64,000 nucleotides of DNA from JAKFEW01 sp036675505 (GCA_036675505.1 JAKFEW010000143.1:62001-126000), one strand, 5' to 3'. Positions 1-8,593 are shown, counted from the first letter of the stretch. The notes: generated from the sequence alone by a model not told the origin. A program made the numbers and translations.

Positions 1-3
1 CGG

Positions 4-9
4 TATGAT
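4..9 (+). promoter_or_regulatory. -10 box of the ssrA promoter
   Basis: TATGAT lies 12 bases before the first base of mature tmRNA. The -35 element would fall outside the window, so this rests on the -10 hexamer and its position only. Confidence 0.45.
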
Positions 10-21
10 GTTACAACTACT

Positions 22-426
22 GGGGATGTCACGGTTTCGACCGGGAGTTGATGGTAGTGACTGCGTGTCGAGGATGCCGACGTTACTCGTGAAACCAGCG
101 GCAAACAGACAAATGCCAAGACCAACGTCTTCGCTCAGGTTCCCACGCCCAAGGTGATGAAGAACACGGTGGCTCTCGCCGCCTAGTCCTTCATTCCTCA
201 GGTGAGGAATCTGCCCCCAGAGCTTGTGCCGATTAGGCTTTGGGGCAAATTAAGTCGGTTGCACTCACCAAACCGTCGATCATAGGTGAGCTAAGCCATA
301 TTCGACTCGCGTTCTGATCTTTGCGCCGAGGAGAGGGCCAGAACGTTAACCAATTCCCAGGCTACACACGTAGACGTTGCTATGGTTTGCTTTCGGGACG
401 CGAGTTCAATTCTCGCCATCTCCACC
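22..426 (+). ncRNA. ssrA: tmRNA (transfer-messenger RNA)
   Basis: tmRNA rescues stalled ribosomes and tags the unfinished protein for proteolysis. The 5' end (GGGGATG followed by the conserved GGTTTCGAC block) pairs with CATCTCC near 417-423 to form the acceptor stem, followed by ACC. The T-arm with GTTCAATTC is at about 404-412. The tag reading frame runs 100-186: it starts at a GGC resume codon, reads Gly-Lys-Gln-Thr-Asn, and ends Val-Ala-Leu-Ala-Ala before TAG. The ALAA end is the classic ClpXP/SspB-type degron. The tag is 28 residues, against about 8-15 in most bacteria. The last A of CCA is not encoded (T at 427). It is followed by a strong terminator and is convergent with the hydrogenase operon. 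Confidence 0.96.
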
Positions 427-432
427 TAACCC

Positions 433-475
433 GAAAGACCGCCCGCCACCAGGCTTCTGGTGCGGGCGGTCTTTC
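433..475. terminator. Bidirectional rho-independent terminator between ssrA and hyfI
   Basis: A near-perfect inverted repeat with arms GAAAGACCGCCCGCCACCAG and CTGGTGCGGGCGGTCTTTC, one bulged base and a GCTT loop. It has a CTTTC end on one strand and GAAAG on the other. It ends four bases before the stop of the minus-strand hyfI, so it can serve both convergent units. Confidence 0.85.
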
Positions 476-478
476 ACT

Positions 479-967
479 TCAGACTGAGAATCGGCGCCGG
501 CGGATGCGCTGCTCGGCCTTGCCTACGGCGAGCAGGATGCCGTGGAGGAGCGCGAGCGGCCGCGGCGGGCAGCCGGGAATGTAGACGTCCACGGGCAGGA
601 TGCGGTCCACGCCGCCGCAGGAACCATAGGCGCTGCCGACGATGCCGCCCGACAGGGCGCAGGCCCCCACCGCGATCACGATCTTGGGGTCGGGCGTCGC
701 CTCGTAGGTGGCGCGGAGGGCCGGCTCGAGGGCGCGCGTGACGGGCCCCGTGACGAGCAGGGCGTCGGCGTGGCGGGGCGAGGCGACGAAATCGATGCCG
801 AAACGCTGGATGTCGTAGTGCGGCGTCAGGAGTTGCGCGATTTCGATTTCGCAGCCGTTGCACGAGCCCGTGTCGACGAGGCGGATGTGCAAGGAGCGGC
901 CGAACAGGGTCCGCACCCGCGCCAGAAGCTCGCTACCGGCGGTTTCGACGCTCTCGATTTCTTCCAT
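479..967 (-). CDS. hyfI: Hydrogenase-4/FHL-type small subunit (NuoB/HycG-like)
   Basis: This 162-residue protein is the NuoB/PSST-like subunit that carries the proximal [4Fe-4S] cluster of group 4 hydrogenases and complex I, and passes electrons to or from the large subunit. All four expected ligands are present: C36 and C39 (SCNGCE), C103 (GACALSGG) and C133 (PGCPPRP). An extra C117 sits in SCGGVD. It is the last gene of the seven-gene operon, five bases after hyfH. The ATG at 967 is chosen because it places the NuoB-like domain at the N terminus. Longer readings in this frame only run antiparallel to hyfH. Confidence 0.9.
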   Translation of the reverse strand: MEEIESVETAGSELLARVRTLFGRSLHIRLVDTGSCNGCEIEIAQLLTPHYDIQRFGIDFVASPRHADALLVTGPVTRALEPALRATYEATPDPKIVIAVGACALSGGIVGSAYGSCGGVDRILPVDVYIPGCPPRPLALLHGILLAVGKAEQRIRRRRFSV

Positions 968-972
968 GGCGC

Positions 973-1344
973 TCAACCTCGGTCTCCCCGTTTCTCTTCC
1001 GGCAGCGGAAACGCGACTGAGACCCGCAGGTCGTCCTTCGCCTTGACCGCGAGCTTGAACTTGTTGTTGAGGGCGATCGCCCCACGCGGACACGCTTCCT
1101 CGCACAGGCCGCAGAAGATGCAGGCCGCATGGTCGACCTCCCAGCGCGTGCGCCGCTCCTCGAGGTCGTCGTCCAGCGTGATCGCGTTCGTCGGGCAAAC
1201 CCGCACGCAATCGCCGCTGTGGTCGCACAGGTCGGGGTTGAGCATCACCAGGCCGCGGAACCGCGCAGGCGGAATCTCCGAGCCCGCGGGATCGGCGGGC
1301 GCGACCACGCCCCGTTTGATGCTCTCGAGCAAGATTCGCCACAT
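973..1344 (-). CDS. hyfH: Polyferredoxin-like 2[4Fe-4S] subunit of the hydrogenase complex
   Basis: A 123-residue NuoI/HycF/HyfH-type electron-transfer protein. The second cluster motif is complete (C75-x2-C78-x2-C81-x3-C85-P). The first reads C40-D-H-S-G-D-C46-V-R-V-C50-P, so the second cysteine of the usual CxxCxxCxxxCP is serine. That cluster may be Ser-ligated, [3Fe-4S] or absent. The protein is also shorter than E. coli HyfH (about 180) and lacks its Cys-rich C-terminal extension. It lies between hyfG and hyfI in the same operon. The function is firm by family and context. The state of the first cluster is inference. Confidence 0.88.
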   Translation of the reverse strand: MWRILLESIKRGVVAPADPAGSEIPPARFRGLVMLNPDLCDHSGDCVRVCPTNAITLDDDLEERRTRWEVDHAACIFCGLCEEACPRGAIALNNKFKLAVKAKDDLRVSVAFPLPEEKRGDRG

Positions 1345-1358
1345 GGGGGGCTCCTATC

Positions 1359-2960
1359 CTAGCGGTCGCAGCAGGCGTAGCAGAGGTTGAAGCTCTTGTT
1401 GATCACCGGGAAGTCCGGCAGGATGTTGCCGAGCGCCGCGAGCTGCATGGCCGGCCAGTTCATGTAGGAGCTCGTGCGCACCTTGTGGCGGAAAACGGTG
1501 TCGTTCTCGCCCGCCATCACGAAGTGCAGGTTCTCGCCGCGCGCGCTCTCCGTCGCCTCGAAGGCCCAACTCCCAGGCCGGGCCTCCCCAGGCGTCGCGC
1601 GCAGCGGCGTGCCAGGCATGAGCGCGAGCGCCTGCTCGATGAGCCCCACGCTCTGGGAAAACTCCTCGGCCTTCACCTTCACGCGCGACAACACGTCCCC
1701 CCTGGCCCGCGTCGGCACCTCGAACGATAGCTTTTCATAGGCCGCGTAGGGATGGTCCCGACGGACGTCCAGGTCCACCCCCGTGGCCCGGGCGACCGGT
1801 CCGACCAGGCCCAGGTCGGCCGCGACGCCGGGCGACACGATGCCCGTCGTTTCCAGCCGGTCGAGCACGGACTCGCTGTGGAGCAAGATGTTCATGATCG
1901 CCGCCATGTCCCGCCTGAGCCCGGGCAACTCCCGCTCGAGACGGCGACGCAGCCCGGGCTCGATGTCGTTCTTGACGCCACCGACGGCGAGAAGCCCCAT
2001 CAGGAGCCGGTTTCCCGCAAGTTCCTCGTTGAGGTCGAGCAGGCGCTCGCGGAGCCGCATCGCCTGAGCCGCCCCGGCGCTGTAGGCGACGTCCGTGAGC
2101 ACCCCGCCGATGTCGCCTGCGTGGTTGTAGAGCCGCTCCAGCTCCGCGCCGATCACCCGGATGAACGCCGCCCGTGCCGGCACCTGGCACCGCGTCAGGA
2201 CCTCGACCGCCTGCGCGTAGGCGAGCCCGTTCGCGAACGAGCACGCCCCGCAGATGCGCTCGGCCACCAGCAAACCCTCCGCGAACGACGTGCCCTCGGC
2301 GCGCTTCTCCATGCCCCGGTGCTTCCAGAAGAGCCGCGCCTCGAGGTTGATGACGTGTTCGCCATCCACCGAGAACCGGAAGTGACCGGGCTCGATGATG
2401 CCAGCATGGACGGGACCCACGGCCACCTCGTGGACGCCTTCGCCCGCGACCCGCATGAGGTCCATGGCGGCCGGCATGATCCCGTGCGCGGCGATCGGGT
2501 CGAAGTCCTTGCGCAGGGGGTAGTGGCCTTTGGGCCACCCTTCGGGCAGGATCAGCGGGCGCGGATCGGGGTGGCCCACGGGATGGAAGCCGAGGAGGTC
2601 CTGCACCTCACGCTCGGCCCAGTTCGCGGCCGGCACGACCGGCGTGATCGACGCGAACCCGAGGTGGTGGTCGTCGAGCCGGCTTTCGAGCGTCAAGTAG
2701 CCTTCCCGGCCGAGATCGAAAATCTGGAAGAGGCCGTAGTGCCGCCCGAAGGCCCGCTCATCGGTCCCGACCAGGGTCGCGAACCTGGCCCCGTACGTTT
2801 GCACGAGGCATTCCGCGATCCGGTGGGCGTCCTTCTTGTCGACCTCCAGGTGCCAATGGCGCTCACGGCCGGGCTCCTGGAGCGCGATGCTCACGCTGAA
2901 GCGCTGGATCAGGTCTTTGAGAAACATGGGCAGCCCGTCCCTGGATTCCTGGATGATCAT
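1359..2960 (-). CDS. hyfG: Group 4 [NiFe]-hydrogenase-like large subunit with N-terminal NuoC domain
   Basis: 533 residues: a NuoC/30-kDa-like domain (about 1-165) fused to a NuoD/hydrogenase large-subunit domain, as in HycE/HyfG. Both CxxC pairs that hold the NiFe centre are present: R235-I-C237-G-A-C240 near the start of the catalytic domain and C527-Y-A-C530 at the end. Two usual neighbours differ. The DPC aspartate-proline is N-L, and the residue after L1 that is usually His is Asn. The protein stops at CCDR, so there is no C-terminal extension to be cut by a maturation protease. The ATG at 2960 overlaps the hyfF stop (ATGA). It could be an active hydrogenase or a derived ion pump. Confidence 0.9.
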   Translation of the reverse strand: MIIQESRDGLPMFLKDLIQRFSVSIALQEPGRERHWHLEVDKKDAHRIAECLVQTYGARFATLVGTDERAFGRHYGLFQIFDLGREGYLTLESRLDDHHLGFASITPVVPAANWAEREVQDLLGFHPVGHPDPRPLILPEGWPKGHYPLRKDFDPIAAHGIMPAAMDLMRVAGEGVHEVAVGPVHAGIIEPGHFRFSVDGEHVINLEARLFWKHRGMEKRAEGTSFAEGLLVAERICGACSFANGLAYAQAVEVLTRCQVPARAAFIRVIGAELERLYNHAGDIGGVLTDVAYSAGAAQAMRLRERLLDLNEELAGNRLLMGLLAVGGVKNDIEPGLRRRLERELPGLRRDMAAIMNILLHSESVLDRLETTGIVSPGVAADLGLVGPVARATGVDLDVRRDHPYAAYEKLSFEVPTRARGDVLSRVKVKAEEFSQSVGLIEQALALMPGTPLRATPGEARPGSWAFEATESARGENLHFVMAGENDTVFRHKVRTSSYMNWPAMQLAALGNILPDFPVINKSFNLCYACCDR

Positions 2961-4432
2961 GTGGCGCCTCTCACGATTACCACGATTTGCTCGAGGGCCG
3001 ACACGAGCGGCGGCGGGAGGTACAAGCCGATCAGGGCCGAAATCGTGAGGAACGAGACGGTCGGCGCGACGGTCCAGCGACCGAGCTCGCCCACGATCAC
3101 GCCTTCGGGCACCGCACCGAAGCCCATGCGGCTGAAATGCTTCACGAAGCCCATGAAGATAAGCACGATGGCGACCAGCATGACGACCGCCGGCACCCAT
3201 TGGCCGCTCTGGAAGCCAGCACTCAGGATCGTGAACTCGCTGAGGAAGAGGCCGAACGGCGGCGCCCCCGCGATGGCGAAGGCGCCCAGCATCGCGGCAG
3301 GGCCCGTGACGGGCAACGCCTGGAGCACCCCCCGGGCCTGCGTGATGTCGCGGGTGCCGTACTTTTGCAGCATGTTGCCGGTCGAGAAGAACAGCGACGA
3401 CTTGAGCAGCGAGTGGAAGAGCGTGTGGAGCATCGCACCGAAGGTGCCGAGCGGGCCACCGAACCCCAGCCCGAGGGCGATAATGCCCATGTGCTCGACG
3501 CTGGAATAGGCGAGCAGGCGCTTGAAGTCCTTCTGGTAGAGGACGAAAGGGACCGCGACGACCAGGGAGAGCAGCCCGAATATCAGCAGCAAATTGTTCG
3601 AGAACCCCTCACCCACGGCGCGCACGACCAGCGCATGAGAGCGAATCACGCCATACATCGCGCCGTTGACGAGCAAGCCCGAGAGCAGGGCGCTCACGGG
3701 GGAGGGCGCCTCGGCGTAGGCATCGGGCTTCCAGGTATGCAGCGGCGCCAGGCCCACTTTCGTGCCGTAGCCGATCAGCGTGAAGACGAAGGACAGCTTG
3801 AGGATCTCGGGGTTCATATATTTCGCGGTCTCGGCGAGCTGCGACCAGTTGAGGCCCGCCTCATGGGCGCCCAGCTTGGTGTGGGTGGCCGAGTAGTACA
3901 TCAAGATGACGCCCATCAACGCGAGGGTGATGCCGACCGTGCAGAGCACGAAGTACTTCCAGGCAGCCTCGATCGAGGTGTTTCGGTTGTAGAACGCGAC
4001 CAGGAAGGCGGTGGCCAGCGTGGTGCCCTCGATGGCGATCCAGACGACCCCCAGGTTGTTCGCCACGCAGACCAGCAGGAAGATGAGCGTGAAGGCGTTC
4101 AGGAGGGCGAAGAACCGCTGGTACTTCGCGAACGAGAAGCGTCCTTGCTCGAGCTCGCGGCCCATATGGCCGAACGCGTAGAACTGCGCCGCCCCCGAGA
4201 CGACCACCGCGATGCCGATCTCGAAGGCCGAAAGGGCGTCCACGTAGAAGAACGCGCCGGGGCTTTGCAGGGGGAGGCCTGTAAACACCTGGGCTGCGAC
4301 GACCAGCCCGGCCATCGCGATCGCGGTCGAAGTCAGGGCGTTCGTGGCGTCGACGCTGGCCTTCGTGGGCATCACCAGGCTCGCGAGGGCGGCGACGAAC
4401 GGGATCGCGAGGAGCAAGTAAACGAGCGTCAT
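2957..4432 (-). CDS. hyfF: Hydrogenase-4 membrane subunit F (NuoL/M/N-like antiporter)
   Basis: A 491-residue, strongly hydrophobic polytopic protein of the Mrp/NuoLMN proton-translocation family, resembling HyfF. It contains the characteristic conserved segment with FxLIGYGTKVGLAPLHTWKPDAYAEAPSPVSALLSG (about 219-254; written here only as its key lysine and HTWxPDAxxEAPxxxSA core). It starts with ATG four bases inside the hyfE stop (ATGA overlap) and overlaps hyfG the same way, so the three are translationally coupled. It probably couples electron transfer in the complex to H+ or Na+ movement. Confidence 0.9.
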   Translation of the reverse strand: MTLVYLLLAIPFVAALASLVMPTKASVDATNALTSTAIAMAGLVVAAQVFTGLPLQSPGAFFYVDALSAFEIGIAVVVSGAAQFYAFGHMGRELEQGRFSFAKYQRFFALLNAFTLIFLLVCVANNLGVVWIAIEGTTLATAFLVAFYNRNTSIEAAWKYFVLCTVGITLALMGVILMYYSATHTKLGAHEAGLNWSQLAETAKYMNPEILKLSFVFTLIGYGTKVGLAPLHTWKPDAYAEAPSPVSALLSGLLVNGAMYGVIRSHALVVRAVGEGFSNNLLLIFGLLSLVVAVPFVLYQKDFKRLLAYSSVEHMGIIALGLGFGGPLGTFGAMLHTLFHSLLKSSLFFSTGNMLQKYGTRDITQARGVLQALPVTGPAAMLGAFAIAGAPPFGLFLSEFTILSAGFQSGQWVPAVVMLVAIVLIFMGFVKHFSRMGFGAVPEGVIVGELGRWTVAPTVSFLTISALIGLYLPPPLVSALEQIVVIVRGAT

Positions 4433-5100
4433 GGCGTGTAATCCGTCAGGGTGTGCATCTCGTGGACGTTGATGGTGTCGAAGGACGACTTGATCTTGAG
4501 GATCAGGATGCCCATCAGCATCGCGCCGATCAGCAGCTCGAAGAACACGCCGAGCTCGATGATCAGCGGCATGCCCGACGTCAGCGCGATCGCGGCGAGG
4601 AAAAGCCCGTTCTCCATCACGGAGAGCCCGATCACCTGCGTGATGGCCTTCTTGCGGTTGATCATCATGAAGAACCCGATCAACATCACGGCCAGCGAGA
4701 CCGCGAGCAGCGTCGAAGGCAGCGCGCCGAACTCCGAGAGGCCGAGCCCGAGGGCGGCGTTCGCGGCGTAGAACGCGAGGCCGACCAGCAGGGCGGCCAC
4801 CAGGAGCGAAGACGGGATGCCGAGGAACGACTCCACTTCCCGCTTCACCTCGATTTTCTTGAGGATGTAGAAGATGACCTGCGGGATCGCGAAGCCCTTG
4901 ATCAGGGCCGCGAGCGCCGCCGCCACGTAGATGTGCGGCTCGTCGAGCGCATACGCCACGAACGCCGCGGCCGCCGCGAGGGCCAGCGACTGCAGGGCGT
5001 AGAGCCAGACGCCCGTGCGCACCCGTCGGGCCCCGACGTTCGCCACGGCGCCCGCGAGGACCAGCAAGGACAGAAACTCGATCGTCTTGGCGTGGTCCAT
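4429..5100 (-). CDS. hyfE: Hydrogenase-4 membrane subunit E (NuoK-like)
   Basis: A 223-residue membrane protein of the HyfE family, about twice the size of NuoK. There are about seven hydrophobic segments, with conserved acidic and basic residues within the membrane part (GLSVMENGLFL, GVFFELLIGAML). The start ATG at 5100 is five bases after the stop of hyfC, and its end overlaps hyfF. Family and position between a NuoH-like and a NuoL-like gene give the assignment. The exact ion path is unknown. Confidence 0.85.
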   Translation of the reverse strand: MDHAKTIEFLSLLVLAGAVANVGARRVRTGVWLYALQSLALAAAAAFVAYALDEPHIYVAAALAALIKGFAIPQVIFYILKKIEVKREVESFLGIPSSLLVAALLVGLAFYAANAALGLGLSEFGALPSTLLAVSLAVMLIGFFMMINRKKAITQVIGLSVMENGLFLAAIALTSGMPLIIELGVFFELLIGAMLMGILILKIKSSFDTINVHEMHTLTDYTP

Positions 5101-5105
5101 CGACG

Positions 5106-6059
5106 TCAGCCCAACAGCGTGAACGAGAAGAGCGCGAGCACCGAGAACACGAAGCTCCCGCCGATCAGGTCGGGCACCTGGAAGAGCCGCATTTTCGCGA
5201 TGCACGACTCTACCAGCCCGATCGCGATGGCCACGATGAGCAACTTGCCCAGATAGACGCCGAGCGCGAGGCCCAGGGCGGGCAGCGTGAGCGAGGTGGC
5301 GGCTCCCCACGGGACGAACAGATCGATGATCACCGTGATGAGCAGGAGCTGCTTGACGGCCGCCGCCCAGGTCATCAGCGCCAGCCCCGGGCCCGCGTGC
5401 TCGAGCACCAGGCCCTCGTGGATCATCGTGAGCTCGAGGTGGGTCGCCGGGTTGTCCACCGGCACGCGGCCGGTCTCCACGATCACGATCACGACGAGGG
5501 CCGCGAGCGAGAGCGCCTTGACGGGGGAGAGCGTGAAGCCCTGGGCGAGGGTGTGCGAGGTGGCGGTCGCGAGCTGGAGCGATCCTGCCGGCAGGGCCGC
5601 CATGACGAGGCCGAGCAGCAGCGCGGGCTCGGCGAGCGCAGACAGCGTGGCCTCGCGGCTGCTGCCCATGGCCGTGAAAGAGGAGCCCGTGTCCATTGCC
5701 GCCAGCAGCGTGAAGAACCGCGCGAGGCCCAGGAGGTACACCAGGACCACGAGGTCGCCCACGAAGCCCAGGTGCGAGCCCAGGTAGATCGACGGCACCA
5801 GCAGCGCGGCGAGCGCCACCGCCGCGAAGACGACGTAGGGCGTCGCCGTGAAGAGCCAGGAAGCGTCCGCCGAGACGACTGCGTCTTTTCTCAGGTACTT
5901 CGCGAGCTCGAAATAGGGCTGGAGGATGCCCGCGCCCCGTCGGCCCTGCAGGCGCGCCTTGAGCCGCCGGATGACGCCGTTGAGCAACGGCGCGAGGGCG
6001 ATGACGAGCACGGCCTGTGCCGCGGCGGGAAGCCAGACGGCCATTGTGTCGGCGTTCAC
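5106..6059 (-). CDS. hyfC: Hydrogenase-4 membrane subunit C (NuoH/HycD-like)
   Basis: A 317-residue NuoH-like subunit that anchors the soluble arm to the membrane. It shows the family signatures LQGRRGAGILQPYFELAKYLRKD near the N terminus (residues about 34-56; core GRRGAGxLQxYxDLxKL-type) and the ETGRVPVDNPATHLELTMIHE region (key E, PxDxPxTHxELTMIHE). The GTG at 6059 is preferred over the ATG at 6044 because AAAGGA lies eight bases before it, and because it shares one base with the hyfB stop. The reading upstream in this frame is antisense or out-of-frame hyfB, not part of the protein. Confidence 0.88.
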   Translation of the reverse strand: MNADTMAVWLPAAAQAVLVIALAPLLNGVIRRLKARLQGRRGAGILQPYFELAKYLRKDAVVSADASWLFTATPYVVFAAVALAALLVPSIYLGSHLGFVGDLVVLVYLLGLARFFTLLAAMDTGSSFTAMGSSREATLSALAEPALLLGLVMAALPAGSLQLATATSHTLAQGFTLSPVKALSLAALVVIVIVETGRVPVDNPATHLELTMIHEGLVLEHAGPGLALMTWAAAVKQLLLITVIIDLFVPWGAATSLTLPALGLALGVYLGKLLIVAIAIGLVESCIAKMRLFQVPDLIGGSFVFSVLALFSFTLLG

Positions 6060-8095
6060 TAGCCCAGTCCTTTCATCACGAGCAACACCAGCAAGAGGGA
6101 GACGAAGATGTAGGCCAGGTAGAGGTGGATGCTGCCGCCCTGGATCCGGGTCAGCTGGTGCGCGGCTTCGAGCACCCAGCGGGTGGTCGGTGCGTAGAGG
6201 TACCGCTCGACGACGGATTCCAGGAAGACGGTGTAGCGCATGTCCCGCCTGAAATAGGGCGGCAGCGTGGGGTCGACCTGCACCTCTTGCGTGTGCGGCA
6301 TCAAGAGGCGACCGAAGATCGCCCGCAGCGGCTGGGCGAACCCCATGGCGGAGTATTGCGTGCGGGACGACGGTGACGAGCCGCAGCCCCAGGTCGGCGC
6401 GATGCGCGTTCGCGTGCTGGCGCCGAGCAGCAAAGGCACCACGAACGCGAGCGGGACGAGCAGGGCCAGGAGCCCCCAGATCAGGGGCATCGAGAGCGAC
6501 GCGACATCCGCCCGCACCGGCACCAACAGCCAACCCGGGCCCACAGGAACGACCGCGCCCACGAGCGGCGAGGCCACCCGGTTCAAGACAGGAATCACCC
6601 AAGCCGGCGCGAGGCCCAGGCCGAAGCAGCCACCGGCCAGCAGCGCCATGCCGGCGAGCATCGTCGATGGGACCTCGACCGCCTGCTCGGCCTCCGCCGA
6701 TCGACCTCGCGCCAGAAAGCCCACGGCGTAAGCCTTCACGAAGGCCACGAAGGCGAGGCCGCCCGTGAGCGCGAGGGCGCAGGCCGCGAGCGGCAGCGCG
6801 AGCCTCGTCGGCTTGTCCTTGACCCAGAGGCCGCTGAACAGGGCCTGGTAGGTCAGCCATTCGCTCACGAACCCGTTCAGGAGGGGCATCGCCGCGATGG
6901 CGAGCGTCCCGACCAGGACGAAGAAGGCGGTGACCGGCATGCGCTTGATCAGCCCGCCGAGTCGTTCGAGGTTCACCGTGTGCGTGGCGTACTGCACGGC
7001 GCCTGCGCCACAAAACATGAGGCCCTTGAAAAACGCGTGGTTGATGATGTGGTACAGCGCCGCGACGAGCGCGAGCGCCGCGAACGCATCCTGGCGCTGG
7101 GCCATGAAGAAGAGCGCCGCGCCGACACCCAACATGGCGATGCCGACGTTTTCGATGCTCGAAAAGGCGAGGAGGCGCTTGAGATCGCTCTCGGTCACGG
7201 CGTAGAGCGCGCCCATGAGCGCGGAGACGGCCCCCAGCCCGAGGACCAGGAGCCCCCACCAGGCTGGGCCGCCGCCCAGCAGGTCGAACGACATCCGGAT
7301 GATCCCGTAAAGGCCCATCTTGATCATCGCGCCGCTCATGAGCGCCGAGACGTGGCTGGGCGCCGCGGGGTGGGCCTCGGGAAGCCAGCCGTGGAGCGGC
7401 AGGACGCCCGCCTTGGCGCCGAAGCCGATCAGCGCCAACACGAAGATGCCGCTCTGGGTAGCGCCGGGGAGCGCCGCGCCGGCCGCACGCCAGCCGTCGA
7501 AGTCGTAGGTGCCGGCCTGCGTGCCGAAGAGCAAGAAGGCCGCGAAAAGGAACCCCGCACCCAGGTGGGTCATGACCGCATAGAACACGGCCGCCCGCCG
7601 GGTCTTCTCATGCTCGTGCTCGAAGGCGACGAGGGCGAAGGACACGAGCGCCATCAGCTCCCAGACCAGCATGAAACCGACGGCGTGGTTCGCCAGGGGG
7701 ACCAGCCCCAGCGTGAGCACGAAGCCGCATACGAGCGCGGCCAGAAGGCCCACGTGCTTGCGCCCTTCGTAGTGCCGCGCGTAGCCGAGCGCGTAGACCG
7801 CGACGGCGAAGCCGAGGGCGCCCGTCAGGCCGAGGAACACCGCGGCGAGGGCATCGAGCCGGATCGAGACCGTCCCGAAGGGATACAGCGCGAAAAGTGC
7901 CACATGCACCGCGGGAGCGCCGAGCAGGACCCAGGCGGCGGCGCCGAACGCCGCGCTGGAGGCTACCGCCGCCAGGACGCAGCCGATCCAATGGCCGATG
8001 GCCGGCCAGCGCCACAGCAGGAGCGGGCCGATCATGCCGGCGAGGGCCGTGATCGCGCCGATGCTCAACAGGTGGATGGGCGCAGGGAACACCAA
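6059..8095 (-). CDS. hyfB: Hydrogenase-4 membrane subunit B (NuoL-like)
   Basis: A 678-residue polytopic NuoL/M-family protein, first gene of the operon. It has the antiporter core (FGAKAGVLPLHGWLPEAHPAAPS: lysine and PLHxWLPEAHxxAPSxVSA) and HyfB-like length. No GTG/ATG-started alternative improves the fit. The start is TTG at 8095, eight bases after AAAGG, with GTG at 8092 as a close alternative. There is no separate hyfD in the operon, so two large antiporter-like subunits (B and F) are present instead of the three in E. coli Hyf. Confidence 0.87.
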   Translation of the reverse strand: MVFPAPIHLLSIGAITALAGMIGPLLLWRWPAIGHWIGCVLAAVASSAAFGAAAWVLLGAPAVHVALFALYPFGTVSIRLDALAAVFLGLTGALGFAVAVYALGYARHYEGRKHVGLLAALVCGFVLTLGLVPLANHAVGFMLVWELMALVSFALVAFEHEHEKTRRAAVFYAVMTHLGAGFLFAAFLLFGTQAGTYDFDGWRAAGAALPGATQSGIFVLALIGFGAKAGVLPLHGWLPEAHPAAPSHVSALMSGAMIKMGLYGIIRMSFDLLGGGPAWWGLLVLGLGAVSALMGALYAVTESDLKRLLAFSSIENVGIAMLGVGAALFFMAQRQDAFAALALVAALYHIINHAFFKGLMFCGAGAVQYATHTVNLERLGGLIKRMPVTAFFVLVGTLAIAAMPLLNGFVSEWLTYQALFSGLWVKDKPTRLALPLAACALALTGGLAFVAFVKAYAVGFLARGRSAEAEQAVEVPSTMLAGMALLAGGCFGLGLAPAWVIPVLNRVASPLVGAVVPVGPGWLLVPVRADVASLSMPLIWGLLALLVPLAFVVPLLLGASTRTRIAPTWGCGSSPSSRTQYSAMGFAQPLRAIFGRLLMPHTQEVQVDPTLPPYFRRDMRYTVFLESVVERYLYAPTTRWVLEAAHQLTRIQGGSIHLYLAYIFVSLLLVLLVMKGLG

Positions 8096-8178
8096 AACGG
8101 CTGCCTTTCAGGCTTCATGGTAAAGCGCGGATCGCGCGCTGGACGTATGGATAATGTACCAGTTTCCGGATTAAGTAC

Positions 8179-8194
8179 TTGCGAAAGATCGCAA
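8179..8194. promoter_or_regulatory. Candidate operator upstream of the hydrogenase operon
   Basis: A perfect inverted repeat, TTGCGA-AAGA-TCGCAA (plus strand), 84 bases before hyfB. Nearly the same 16-base palindrome occurs at 8594-8609 before the ArsR-type gene, which is what one expects of a site recognised by that regulator. A possible minus-strand -10 (TACATT, 8153-8158) lies just downstream of it. Confidence 0.6.
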
Positions 8195-8202
8195 TTATGG
8201 AA

Positions 8203-8222
8203 CAAAAAAAGGGCGCCCTTTC
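8203..8222 (-). terminator. Terminator after the ArsR-type gene
   Basis: Read on the minus strand, AAAGG-GCGC-CCTTT is followed by a run of seven T (A-run 8204-8210 on the plus strand). It lies 20 bases after the regulator stop and before the hydrogenase promoter region, so it would separate the two units. The stem is short, so read-through is possible. Confidence 0.6.
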
Positions 8223-8242
8223 CTCGTCGGCGTTTCCGATGG

Positions 8243-8575
8243 TCAAGACTCGTTGAGCACCTGAAGCATCCCCTGCATGTCGACCAGCTGGTTGTTGAAA
8301 ATCGCCTTGGCGTCGTCCAGCAGCTGGAAAATCATGGGATCCGGCACCGCGTAGAACACGTTGTTGCCCTCCTTACGGGCGACCACGATGTTCTTCGCCC
8401 GAAGGACGGCGAGCTGCTGCGAGGCGTTCGGCGGCTCGACGCCCAGGATGTCGCGCAGGTCCGCGACGCTGCGCTCGCCATCCCGCAAGGCGTCCAGGAT
8501 GTGGATGCGGAGCGGGTGGGCGAGCGCCTTGAAGAACTCGGCCTTGAACGATCGAAGCGCCTGGTGGTGTGACAA
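8243..8575 (-). CDS. ArsR/SmtB-family winged-helix transcriptional regulator
   Basis: A 110-residue regulator. The ArsR fold is clear: an N-terminal helix (FFKALAHPLRIHIL), a recognition region (EPPNASQQLAVLRAKNIVVARKEGNNVFYAV, about 50-81; core S-x-HL-like ASQQLAVL) and a C-terminal dimer helix. There is no cysteine at all, so the classical metal-binding ELCVCDL site and the redox-Cys types are both excluded. The signal it senses is unknown. The start is TTG at 8575, five bases after AAGGAGG. Its own leader and the hydrogenase operon leader carry the same 16-base palindrome, so it likely represses both. Confidence 0.88.
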   Translation of the reverse strand: MSHHQALRSFKAEFFKALAHPLRIHILDALRDGERSVADLRDILGVEPPNASQQLAVLRAKNIVVARKEGNNVFYAVPDPMIFQLLDDAKAIFNNQLVDMQGMLQVLNES

Positions 8576-8593
8576 CCCACCCTCCTTACGCAA

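Noticed and set aside
1752..3509. Long plus-strand frame over hyfG/hyfF
   Set aside because: Arg/His/Asp-biased translation without motifs, opposite to a coherent hydrogenase operon.
1359..8095. Assignment of the operon as NADH dehydrogenase (complex I)
   Set aside because: NuoE, NuoF, NuoG, NuoJ, NuoK are missing, the order is hyf-like, and HyfG keeps both CxxC pairs.
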